Source of the DNA: DASRBO01 sp035653595
GTDB taxonomy: Bacteria > Actinomycetota > Acidimicrobiia > Acidimicrobiales > JAJPHE01
Direction: 5' to 3'
Length of the DNA: 14,301 nucleotides
NCBI GenBank assembly: GCA_035653595.1
Contig: DASRBO010000017.1
Coordinates: 1-14,301, forward strand
Below are positions 1-5,395 of this stretch, piece after piece (within the stretch, counting starts at the first letter, position 1; each line of letters begins with the position of its first letter). The notes beneath the pieces were generated by a model. It saw nothing but the letters and a program-made list of their open reading frames with translations. It was not told the DNA's origin and did no database searches. The position numbers were made by a program, and so were the translations under genes.

Positions 1-1
1 C

Positions 2-271
2 CGCAAGACCACGGCCCGTAAGACCACGGCCCGTAAGACGACGGCGCGCAAGACCACCGCTCGCCAGACGACGGCCCGTAAGACGACCGCCCGGAAGAGC
101 ACGGCCAAGCGGGCTCCGGCCCGCAAGACCGCCGCCCGCAAGACCACGGCCCGTAAGACGACCGCCCGCAAGAGCACGGCCAAGCGGGCTCCGGCCCGCA
201 AGACCGCCGCCCGGAGGACGACGGCCCGCAAGACCACGGCCCGCAAGAGCACCGCTCGACGGACCTCGGCC
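2..271 (+). repeat. 15-bp coding repeat (18 pentapeptide units) with a 75-bp higher-order period
   Basis: Each 15-nt unit encodes one pentapeptide of the form basic-basic-T/S/A-T/A/P/S-A. Above this lies a 75-bp super-repeat of five units (RKSTA KRAPA RKTAA RKTTA RKTTA). The stretch starting at base 95 recurs at base 170 with almost identical codons. This near identity at third positions points to recent duplication by slippage or unequal recombination. Confidence 0.9.
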
Positions 272-283
272 GCCAAGCGCTAG
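2..283 (+). CDS. hupB: HupB-type histone-like DNA-binding protein, C-terminal tail (5' end outside window)
   Basis: Only the last 93 codons are visible, read in frame from base 2 to the TAG at 281-283. They form a perfectly regular tail of 18 pentapeptides (mostly RKTTA, with RKSTA, KRAPA, RKTAA, RRTTA and RQTTA variants) plus a final AKR. There is not one acidic or aromatic residue. Such histone H1-like tails follow the HU fold in actinobacterial HupB and bind DNA non-specifically in the nucleoid. The DNA-binding domain itself is not in the window, so the family call relies on the tail and on context. In Mycobacterium tuberculosis hupB lies convergent to the operon that begins with the cofC/fbiD gene Rv2983, which in turn is divergent from a gpsA homologue. 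The same orientations occur here. Another histone H1-like or PAKKA-tail protein remains possible. Confidence 0.7.
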   Translation, partial: RKTTARKTTARKTTARKTTARQTTARKTTARKSTAKRAPARKTAARKTTARKTTARKSTAKRAPARKTAARRTTARKTTARKSTARRTSAAKR

Positions 284-318
284 GCCTCCGGCCCCAGGGC
301 CGCACCAGCATCGGCGAG

Positions 319-349
319 TAACAGGAGGGGGCGCCGCCCCCTCCTGTTA
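319..349. terminator. Perfect 14-bp hairpin, probable bidirectional terminator
   Basis: Bases 319-332 (TAACAGGAGGGGGC) are exactly complementary to 336-349, leaving a 3-nt loop GCC. The hairpin sits between the convergent hupB-like gene (stop at 283) and the PIG-L gene (stop at 364). The ends of the stem supply only a short TTAT on the + strand and TTACTC on the - strand, so the U-tract is weak, as is common in high-GC actinobacteria. Position and symmetry suggest it terminates transcription from both sides. Confidence 0.8.
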
Positions 350-363
350 TCGCGCCCGCACCC

Positions 364-1092
364 TCAGAGGCGCTCGACCAGCTTGAACCCCTCGCCCAGC
401 GCCACCCCTCCGAGGGCGCCGAACTCCACCAGGCGGGTGTGCAGGCGGGCCCGGAAGGCCCCGACCTCCTCGCTCGCCTCGGGGTCGTCGATGCGCATGG
501 TGGAGCGGAACTGGCTCCGGTGGGCGAGGAGCGCCTCGAGCTTCACGTCCTCGAAGCCGGCCGCGTCCTCGACGTGGTCCACCTCGTCCGCCTCCCACAG
601 GAGCAGGGCCCGGGGCCGGTGGGGCTCGGCCTTCTGCTCGGGGAAGAAGTGCGGGTCCCGCGCCGCCACGATGCCGTCGGTGGCCAGGAAGCCGGCCGCC
701 CGGTGGTCGGGGTGGATGCGGTAGCGCTTCCACGGGTCGTGCCCCAGCACCACGTCGGGCCTGGTGACCCGGATCCAGTAGGCCACCTCCCACCGCTGGC
801 GCAGACCGGCTTCCAGCTCCCCGTCGGGCCAGCCGAGGAAGACGACGTCGGATCGGCCGCCGAGTACGGCAGCCGCCTTGCGCTGCTCGGCCTGCCTGGT
901 GGCGACCAGCTGGGCCACGTCCTCGTCCGGATCCCAGGAGCCCTTCGAGCCGTCGGTGCACACCAGGTGGTGGATCTCGCAGCCGGCGGCGGCCCACTTC
1001 GCCAGAGTCGCCCCGCACCCGAACTCGATGTCGTCGGGGTGGGCGCCGACGGCCAAGGCCCGTTCCGGGGTGTCCAGGTTGAGCCCTACCAA
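364..1092 (-). CDS. PIG-L / LmbE family zinc-dependent deacetylase
   Basis: With the start used here the product is 242 aa, normal for the family of N-acetylglucosaminyl deacetylases (MshB, BshB and relatives). The zinc site is visible: AHPDD at residues 17-21 (ligands H18 and D21) and HPDH at 127-130 (ligand H130), with D20 as the expected general base. The reading frame stays open upstream over cofC, but there is no homology there. I place the start at a TTG (1092-1090) because GAGGAGG lies 7 nt upstream (1106-1100) and the protein then begins just before the first strand of the fold. The TTG overlaps the cofC stop codon, so translation is probably coupled. The substrate cannot be read from sequence. 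Mycothiol-type GlcNAc conjugates or another glycoside are possible, and the partnership with an F420 gene is suggestive but unproven. Confidence 0.87.
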   Translation of the reverse strand: MVGLNLDTPERALAVGAHPDDIEFGCGATLAKWAAAGCEIHHLVCTDGSKGSWDPDEDVAQLVATRQAEQRKAAAVLGGRSDVVFLGWPDGELEAGLRQRWEVAYWIRVTRPDVVLGHDPWKRYRIHPDHRAAGFLATDGIVAARDPHFFPEQKAEPHRPRALLLWEADEVDHVEDAAGFEDVKLEALLAHRSQFRSTMRIDDPEASEEVGAFRARLHTRLVEFGALGGVALGEGFKLVERL

Positions 1093-1670
1093 CGCGCCGC
1101 CTCCTCGGGGGCGGCGTAGTCGAGGTCGTCGGGCACGTCCACGTCCCAGGCCAGGTCTGCCCGTTCGAGGACCGTCACCTCCAGCCCTACTCGGCCGGCC
1201 TCGGCCTGGTGGCGCAGGAACGAACCGGCGCCGTAGGAGAAGCGGAAGCCGGCACCAGTCGGCACGGCGATGACGTTGGTGCCGTCGTGGCGACGGTCGG
1301 GCGCCAGCACCGCCCCGCCGGGGCGAGCGAGGCCGCCGAGGTCGGTGACCAGGGGCAGGTCGGCGTGGGCGACGGTGACCAGATCGACGCCCCGCCGAAG
1401 GAGGTGATCGACCCCGCACTCGACCGCCGGGTTGAGGCCCATGCCCGGGGTCCAGAGCACCTCCGCTCCCCGGGCGGCGGCCCAGTCGGCCACCTCCGGG
1501 TCGTCGCAGACCACCGTCACCGGCAGGGACCGGGCCGCCCGCAGCACTCCCTCGGCCATGGACCGGGCCAGCCGGCGGCGCTCGTCGGTGTCGAGCACAC
1601 CGCTCAGGCGCACCTTGGCGGCGGCGAATGCCTTGACCGGCACCAGGACGACCGACGAAGGCGCAGCCAC
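1086..1670 (-). CDS. cofC: Phosphoenolpyruvate / 2-phospho-L-lactate guanylyltransferase (F420 biosynthesis)
   Basis: The 194-aa product matches the CofC/FbiD family, which joins GTP to phosphoenolpyruvate (actinobacterial FbiD) or 2-phospho-L-lactate (archaeal CofC) to make the activated precursor of coenzyme F420. Visible motifs are the nucleotide-binding start VPVKAFAAAKVRL (residues 10-22), AHADLPLV (101-108), the PDRRHDGTNVIAVP block (124-137), FSYGAGSF..H (144-154) and the terminal DVDVPDDL (176-183). The start is GTG at 1670, six bases after a TAGCGT box, which suggests a leaderless mRNA. The gene is divergent from gpsA, as in M. tuberculosis (Rv2983/Rv2982c). Its TAG overlaps the start of the PIG-L gene. 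By clade I expect the PEP-using FbiD activity, but sequence alone does not settle the substrate. Confidence 0.92.
   Translation of the reverse strand: MAAPSSVVLVPVKAFAAAKVRLSGVLDTDERRRLARSMAEGVLRAARSLPVTVVCDDPEVADWAAARGAEVLWTPGMGLNPAVECGVDHLLRRGVDLVTVAHADLPLVTDLGGLARPGGAVLAPDRRHDGTNVIAVPTGAGFRFSYGAGSFLRHQAEAGRVGLEVTVLERADLAWDVDVPDDLDYAAPEEAARW
1100..1106 (-). promoter_or_regulatory. Shine-Dalgarno GAGGAGG that fixes the TTG start of the PIG-L gene
   Basis: On the minus strand GAGGAGG is followed by 7 nt and then TTG at 1092. It lies inside the last codons of cofC. No ATG or GTG in this frame lies close to the conserved AHPDD motif, so this site decides the start. Confidence 0.65.
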
Positions 1671-1676
1671 GCGCTC

Positions 1677-1682
1677 ACGCTA
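1677..1682 (-). promoter_or_regulatory. Probable -10 box (TAGCGT) of a leaderless cofC promoter
   Basis: On the minus strand TAGCGT fits the actinobacterial TANNNT consensus. It is separated by 6 nt from the GTG start at 1670, so transcription would begin at the start codon. No Shine-Dalgarno sequence fits between them and no convincing -35 is seen. Confidence 0.5.
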
Positions 1683-1730
1683 CCGCCCGGTCGCCGCAGC
1701 CCCAGGCCGTGCAGCAGCGGGCGGCCTCGG

Positions 1731-1736
1731 TAGGGT
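1731..1736 (+). promoter_or_regulatory. Probable -10 box (TAGGGT) of a leaderless gpsA promoter
   Basis: TAGGGT fits TANNNT and is followed by 7 nt and then the gpsA GTG at 1744. With the cofC box it forms a compact divergent promoter pair in a 73-bp spacer. No clear -35 is visible. Confidence 0.5.
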
Positions 1737-1743
1737 TCCCGTC

Positions 1744-2742
1744 GTGGCGGTCGCCGTGCTCGGTGCTGGTTCGTGGGGCACGGCGCTGTCGACCGTCAGC
1801 GCCCGTCACCAACCGGTGCGGCTGTGGGCCCGGCGCCCGGCCCTGGCCGAGGAGATCAACTCGAGCCGCCGCAACCCGGAGTACCTGAGCGAGTTCTGCC
1901 TCGCCGACGAGATCGTGGCCACCGCTGACATGGCCGAGGCGGTGTCGGAGGCCTCGCTGGTGGTGATGGCGGCCCCCTCGCACGGCTTCCGGGCGGTGCT
2001 GGCGGAGGCGGCCCCTTTCCTGGGGCCGGACGTTCCCGTGCTCAGCCTGGCCAAGGGGCTGGAGGCCGGCAGCCTGCTGCGCATGACCGAGGTCATCGAC
2101 GAGGTCGCGCCGGGGCGCCCGAGGGGCGTTCTGACCGGGCCCAACCTCGCCCGCGAGGTCATCGAGGGCCAGCCCACCGCCAGCGTGGTGGCGATGACCG
2201 ACGCCGGTGCGTGCCTTCGGGCCCAGGCCCTGCTGTCGACCGACACCTTCCGCGTCTACACCAACGACGACGTGGTGGGCTGTGAGATCGCCGGCGCCCT
2301 GAAGAACGTGATGGCCATCGCCGCCGGCCTGTCCGACGGCCTGGGATTCGGCGACAACTCCAAGGCCGCCCTCATCACCCGGGGGCTGGCCGAGCTCACC
2401 CGCCCGGGGGTCGCCATCGGCGGCCGGCCCCTCACCTTCGCCGGTCTGGCCGGCATGGGCGACCTGGTCGCCACCTGCATCAGCCAGCACAGCCGCAATC
2501 GCAGTGTAGGTGTCGAGCTGGCCCGGGGCCGGTCGATCGACGACATCGTCGACAGCATGAAGATGGTCGCCGAGGGAGTTAAGACCGCTCCGGTGGTGGT
2601 CGAGCTGGCCCGCCGGCACGGAGTCGACATGCCCATCGCCGACCAGGTGGTCGCCGTGCTCGAGGGGCACACCACCGCCCACGAGGTGATACCGGCGCTG
2701 ATGCAGCGCCAGGCCAAGCCCGAGCTCTACGGGATGAACTGA
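1744..2742 (+). CDS. gpsA: NAD(P)H-dependent glycerol-3-phosphate dehydrogenase
   Basis: The 332-aa cytosolic enzyme reduces dihydroxyacetone phosphate to sn-glycerol 3-phosphate for phospholipid synthesis. From the GTG at 1744 the protein opens directly with the Rossmann strand and dinucleotide motif GAGSWGTA (residues 7-14). Further family landmarks are SLAKGLE (101-107, K104), TGPNLAREV (131-139), the catalytic lysine K187 in GALKNVMAIAAG, and GLAGMGDLVATC with S..RNRSVG in the C-terminal helical domain. Length equals the family norm. The frame is open further upstream, but that part has no homology and overlaps cofC on the other strand. The stop shares one base with the ATG of the next gene (TGATG), indicating an operon. 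Confidence 0.96.
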   Translation: MAVAVLGAGSWGTALSTVSARHQPVRLWARRPALAEEINSSRRNPEYLSEFCLADEIVATADMAEAVSEASLVVMAAPSHGFRAVLAEAAPFLGPDVPVLSLAKGLEAGSLLRMTEVIDEVAPGRPRGVLTGPNLAREVIEGQPTASVVAMTDAGACLRAQALLSTDTFRVYTNDDVVGCEIAGALKNVMAIAAGLSDGLGFGDNSKAALITRGLAELTRPGVAIGGRPLTFAGLAGMGDLVATCISQHSRNRSVGVELARGRSIDDIVDSMKMVAEGVKTAPVVVELARRHGVDMPIADQVVAVLEGHTTAHEVIPALMQRQAKPELYGMN

Positions 2743-3161
2743 TGGTCGACCGGGTGGCCTTCGGAACCGACGAGCGCACACCGCTGACCGACGCCATGGT
2801 GGCCCGGCTGCGCCGGCGGGGCCTCGAGGTGGAGGAGCTCTCGATCGGCGCCCCCTGGCCCGAGGTCGGCCGTTCGGTGGGCGAGGCCGTCGCCTCCGGG
2901 CGGGCCCGGGCCGGGGTGGTCTGCTGCTACACGGGCACCGGAGTCTCCATCGCCGCCAACAAGGTGGCCGGGGTCCGAGCGGCGTTGTGCACCGACGCTG
3001 CCACCGCCGCCGGGGCCCGCCGGTGGAACGACGCCAACGTGCTGGCCATGGGCCTGCGGCTCACCTCCGAGGAGGTCGCCGGCGAGATCATCGACGCCTT
3101 CCTCGACACCGACCCGGATCCGGACGAGTCGGCCACCGTCGCCGCCGTCGAGCCCGACTGA
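2742..3161 (+). CDS. RpiB/LacA/LacB-family sugar-phosphate isomerase-like protein (atypical active site)
   Basis: The 139-aa product has the RpiB/LacAB fold signature: an early GTDE (residues 8-11), GVVCCYTGTGVSIAANK (58-74) holding the expected catalytic Cys62 and the phosphate loop, and RRWNDANVLAMGLRL (93-107). Classical RpiB interconverts ribose 5-phosphate and ribulose 5-phosphate. By my alignment to E. coli RpiB, the ring-opening His99 (QHNDTNVL) is Trp95 here and the substrate-binding His10 is Glu11. It therefore belongs to a divergent subfamily whose reaction may differ. Its ATG at 2742 shares one base with the gpsA stop, so it is co-transcribed and probably translationally coupled. 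I give no gene symbol because ribose-5-phosphate isomerase activity is doubtful. Confidence 0.85.
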   Translation: MVDRVAFGTDERTPLTDAMVARLRRRGLEVEELSIGAPWPEVGRSVGEAVASGRARAGVVCCYTGTGVSIAANKVAGVRAALCTDAATAAGARRWNDANVLAMGLRLTSEEVAGEIIDAFLDTDPDPDESATVAAVEPD

Positions 3162-3262
3162 CCAACCGCTGGCGGCCGTCGGTGCTCCACGGCGCGGGAC
3201 GGGGGAGGGACGGTGGGGAGGAAGGGCTGCCAGCCATCCTGGGAGGCGCTGCCGCGGTCGGA

Positions 3263-3268
3263 TACGTT
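3263..3268 (+). promoter_or_regulatory. Probable -10 box (TACGTT) upstream of rnhB
   Basis: TACGTT lies 8 nt before the ATG at 3277, consistent with a leaderless or nearly leaderless transcript. The rest of the 115-bp spacer (3162-3276) is purine-rich and GC-rich, with no other recognisable element. Confidence 0.45.
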
Positions 3269-3276
3269 GGCCCCCG

Positions 3277-3963
3277 ATGCCGACCGCCACCCGCCGCCGG
3301 GGCTCGCCGGGCAAGCCGCCCAGCCTGTCGCTCGAGCGGGCGCTGTGGGCGGAGGGCCACCAGGTGGTGGTGGGGATGGACGAGGTGGGCAGAGGCGCCT
3401 GGGCGGGACCGCTGACGGTCGGGGCGGCCGTGCTGCCCGCCGACCGCCGGGTATACGGCGTGCGGGAGTCCAAGATGCTGACCGAGCTGCGGCGGGAGCA
3501 CCTCTTCGACCGCCTGGCAGGGTGGTGCGCGGCGTGGGCGGTGGGGCACGCCAGCGAGCAGGAGTGCGACCAGCTGGGTATGTCCGAGGCGCAGCGTCTG
3601 GCGGCCAATCGCGCCCTCGAGGGCCTCGGGGTGACGGTGGACAAGGTGCTGGTCGACGGGCGCTGGGACTTCGTCGGCCGGGGCACGACAACCGTCATCG
3701 TGAAAGGGGACGCCAAGTGCCTTTCCATCGCCACCGCCTCGGTGCTGGCCAAGGTCTCCCGCGACCGGATCATGCGGCGCGAATCGGTCTCCTACCCGGG
3801 CTACGACTTCGACACCAACAAGGGCTACCCATGCCCCCGCCACGAGATGGCGCTGCAGGCCTTCGGGCCCTCGGCCATCCACCGGCGCAGCTGGGCCTTC
3901 ATGGAGCGTCTCGTGTGGTGGCGCGACCGCACGCCGCCTCCGGTGCAGGGGACCCTGCTGTGA
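3277..3963 (+). CDS. rnhB: Ribonuclease HII
   Basis: The 228-aa enzyme cleaves RNA in RNA-DNA hybrids and incises at single ribonucleotides in DNA. The N-terminal GMDEVGRGAWAGP (residues 33-45) contains catalytic D35-E36 and the GRG ribose-sensing motif. VDG (126-128) supplies D127 and VKGD (142-145) supplies D145, an 18-residue spacing equal to D108/D126 of E. coli RNase HII. NKGYPCPRH (181-189) holds the conserved Tyr and His. About 25 residues precede the core as a basic, Pro/Ser-rich extension. The start ATG has no Shine-Dalgarno but sits 8 nt after a -10-like box. The stop overlaps the next start in GTGA. Confidence 0.96.
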   Translation: MPTATRRRGSPGKPPSLSLERALWAEGHQVVVGMDEVGRGAWAGPLTVGAAVLPADRRVYGVRESKMLTELRREHLFDRLAGWCAAWAVGHASEQECDQLGMSEAQRLAANRALEGLGVTVDKVLVDGRWDFVGRGTTTVIVKGDAKCLSIATASVLAKVSRDRIMRRESVSYPGYDFDTNKGYPCPRHEMALQAFGPSAIHRRSWAFMERLVWWRDRTPPPVQGTLL

Positions 3964-4112
3964 GGAGGTTGGCCTCCACCCTCGCCGCCGCCGTGGTCGT
4001 GGCCGGCCTCGCCCTGGGGACGGCCGCCTGCGGCAGCAGCGACAACGGCGGGACCGTGCCGGCCCCCTCCAACTCATCCAGCTCCTCCACCACCCTGCCC
4101 GGAGGCGGCTGA
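3960..4112 (+). CDS. Very small putative lipoprotein
   Basis: This 50-aa reading frame starts at a GTG overlapping the rnhB stop (GTGA), with AGGGGA 7 nt upstream as a good ribosome binding site. It begins with two arginines, followed by a hydrophobic Ala/Val/Leu segment (residues 8-20) and a lipobox-like TAAC with Cys24. A mature chain of about 27 residues would remain: GSSDNGG, then a Ser/Thr/Pro/Gly-rich tail ending in PGGG. That looks like the start of a typical actinobacterial lipoprotein with no globular domain behind it. It could be a truncated lipoprotein or a genuine lipopeptide. I do not recognise a family. Confidence 0.6.
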   Translation: MRRLASTLAAAVVVAGLALGTAACGSSDNGGTVPAPSNSSSSSTTLPGGG

Positions 4113-4135
4113 GCCCGGCGGCGCCCCGGCCTGGA

Positions 4136-5353
4136 TTAGTGGCTGGGTTCCTTGGGCAGGCCGAGGACCCGCTCGCCCAGGATGTTCTTCATCACCTCGT
4201 CGGTGCCTCCGGCGATACGCATGCCGGGCACCCCGAGGACGAACTGGGTCCAGGCGAAGGTCCCCCATTCGCCGCTGTCGGCGGTGAGCCGGGCCCCCAG
4301 GGCGTCGCCGACGAAGTCGGCCAGCCGGCGCATGTTGTTGGTGAGCGACAGCTTGGCGATGGACATCTCCGGGCCGGGGAGCTGACCGGCGCGGATCTTC
4401 GCCATGGCCCGCTGGTTGTTGTAGCTGGCGACCCTCGACTGGACGTAGATGTCGGCCAGCCTCTGGCGCAGGATGGGGTCGTCGGCCTTGTCGAGGAACC
4501 GGAGGAGCTCGACCAACCGGGTCGTGCTCATGAGCCCGGCCCCGCCCGCCGCCCCGCCGCCGATGGACGCCCGCTCGTTCATGAGGGTGGTGAGCGCGAC
4601 CGTCCAGCCCTGGTTCACGTCCCCCAGCCGGTGGTCGTCGGGTATGCGGACCTCGGTGAAGAAGACCTCGTTGAACGACGCCCCGCCGGTCATCTGGCGC
4701 AGGGGGCGCACCTCGACTCCGGGGGCGTGCATGTCGACCACGAACATCGACAGGCCCTTGTGCTTGGGGGCGTCGGGGTCGGTCCGGCAGATGATCTCGC
4801 CGATGTCGGAGTACTGGGCCCCCGAGGTCCAGACCTTCTGGCCGCTTATGACCCACTCCTCGCCGTCGCGGATCGCCCGGGTCTGGATGCCGGCCAGATC
4901 CGAGCCGTTGCTCGGCTCGCTGAACAGCTGGCAGGCCACCATCTCGCCCCGGTAGAGGCGCCGGAGGTAGGCGTCCTTCACCACGTCGGTGCCGTGGGCC
5001 AGGATGGTCGGGGCCACCATGCCGAGGCCGATGCCGAAGGGTGAGCCCGACGGGGTGTCGTAGGCGCCCTCGAGGGACTGCCACAGCCGCTCGTAGGCCG
5101 AAGGCAGCTCGCGCCCGCCGTATCGGGAGGGCCCGGTGATCCAGCCGAAGCCGGCGTCGAAGACCTTCTGGCGCCAGGCCTTGGCCTCCTCCACCTCGGC
5201 CAGCTCCTGCTCGCGGGTCTTCTCGGCGAACAGGGCGACCTCGTCGCTGCCCTGGCCCCAGCCGGTCTTCTCCTCCACGGCCAGCTTGGCGTTGGCCTCG
5301 AGGAAGTCGAGCGCTTCGGCCTTGAACTGCTCCTCGGTGATCGCCTCAGGCAC
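4136..5353 (-). CDS. Acyl-CoA dehydrogenase family protein (FadE-like)
   Basis: The 405-aa flavoprotein has the three-part acyl-CoA dehydrogenase architecture: N-terminal helical domain to about residue 135, beta domain with CQLFSEPSNGSDLAG (141-155) and KVWTSGAQ (173-180), and C-terminal helices ending in RIAGGTDEVMKNILGERVLGLP (379-400). The Glu that serves as base in medium-chain enzymes (E376 of MCAD, in EGT) is Gly382 here. A Glu does occupy the alternative position used by isovaleryl- and long-chain enzymes: E260 in MNERASIGGG, aligned to MCAD T255. This type is common among actinobacterial FadE proteins for branched or bulky acyl-CoAs. The start is a GTG at 5353 preceded by AGGGGGG. 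It lies 39 nt downstream of the guanidine hydrolase, so the two may be co-transcribed. The substrate is unknown. Confidence 0.93.
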   Translation of the reverse strand: MPEAITEEQFKAEALDFLEANAKLAVEEKTGWGQGSDEVALFAEKTREQELAEVEEAKAWRQKVFDAGFGWITGPSRYGGRELPSAYERLWQSLEGAYDTPSGSPFGIGLGMVAPTILAHGTDVVKDAYLRRLYRGEMVACQLFSEPSNGSDLAGIQTRAIRDGEEWVISGQKVWTSGAQYSDIGEIICRTDPDAPKHKGLSMFVVDMHAPGVEVRPLRQMTGGASFNEVFFTEVRIPDDHRLGDVNQGWTVALTTLMNERASIGGGAAGGAGLMSTTRLVELLRFLDKADDPILRQRLADIYVQSRVASYNNQRAMAKIRAGQLPGPEMSIAKLSLTNNMRRLADFVGDALGARLTADSGEWGTFAWTQFVLGVPGMRIAGGTDEVMKNILGERVLGLPKEPSH

Positions 5354-5389
5354 CGCTACCCCCCTGGTTCCGCTCCTGATGAGCGCCTC

Positions 5390-5395
5390 AGGTTA
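5390..5395 (-). promoter_or_regulatory. Possible -10 box (TAACCT) before the acyl-CoA dehydrogenase
   Basis: On the minus strand TAACCT overlaps the TAA stop of the guanidine hydrolase. A start about 7 nt later would leave a leader of roughly 30 nt with the AGGGGGG ribosome binding site. It would let the dehydrogenase be transcribed independently of the arginine genes. Confidence 0.25.

Noticed and set aside
2..283. CRISPR array or satellite DNA reading of the left-edge repeats
   Set aside because: The repeats are 15 bp without spacers, stay in one open frame and encode a coherent basic tail. They are a protein repeat.
1675..2781. Minus-strand frame of 368 codons opposite gpsA
   Set aside because: It is a low-complexity His/Gly/Asp/Val-rich shadow frame. 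The gpsA frame has every expected motif.
4113..4135. Possible bidirectional terminator between the small lipoprotein and the acyl-CoA dehydrogenase
   Set aside because: The 23-bp gap is GC-rich with short self-complementary GGCGCC and CCGG pieces only. There is no stem comparable to 319-349 and no T-tract.
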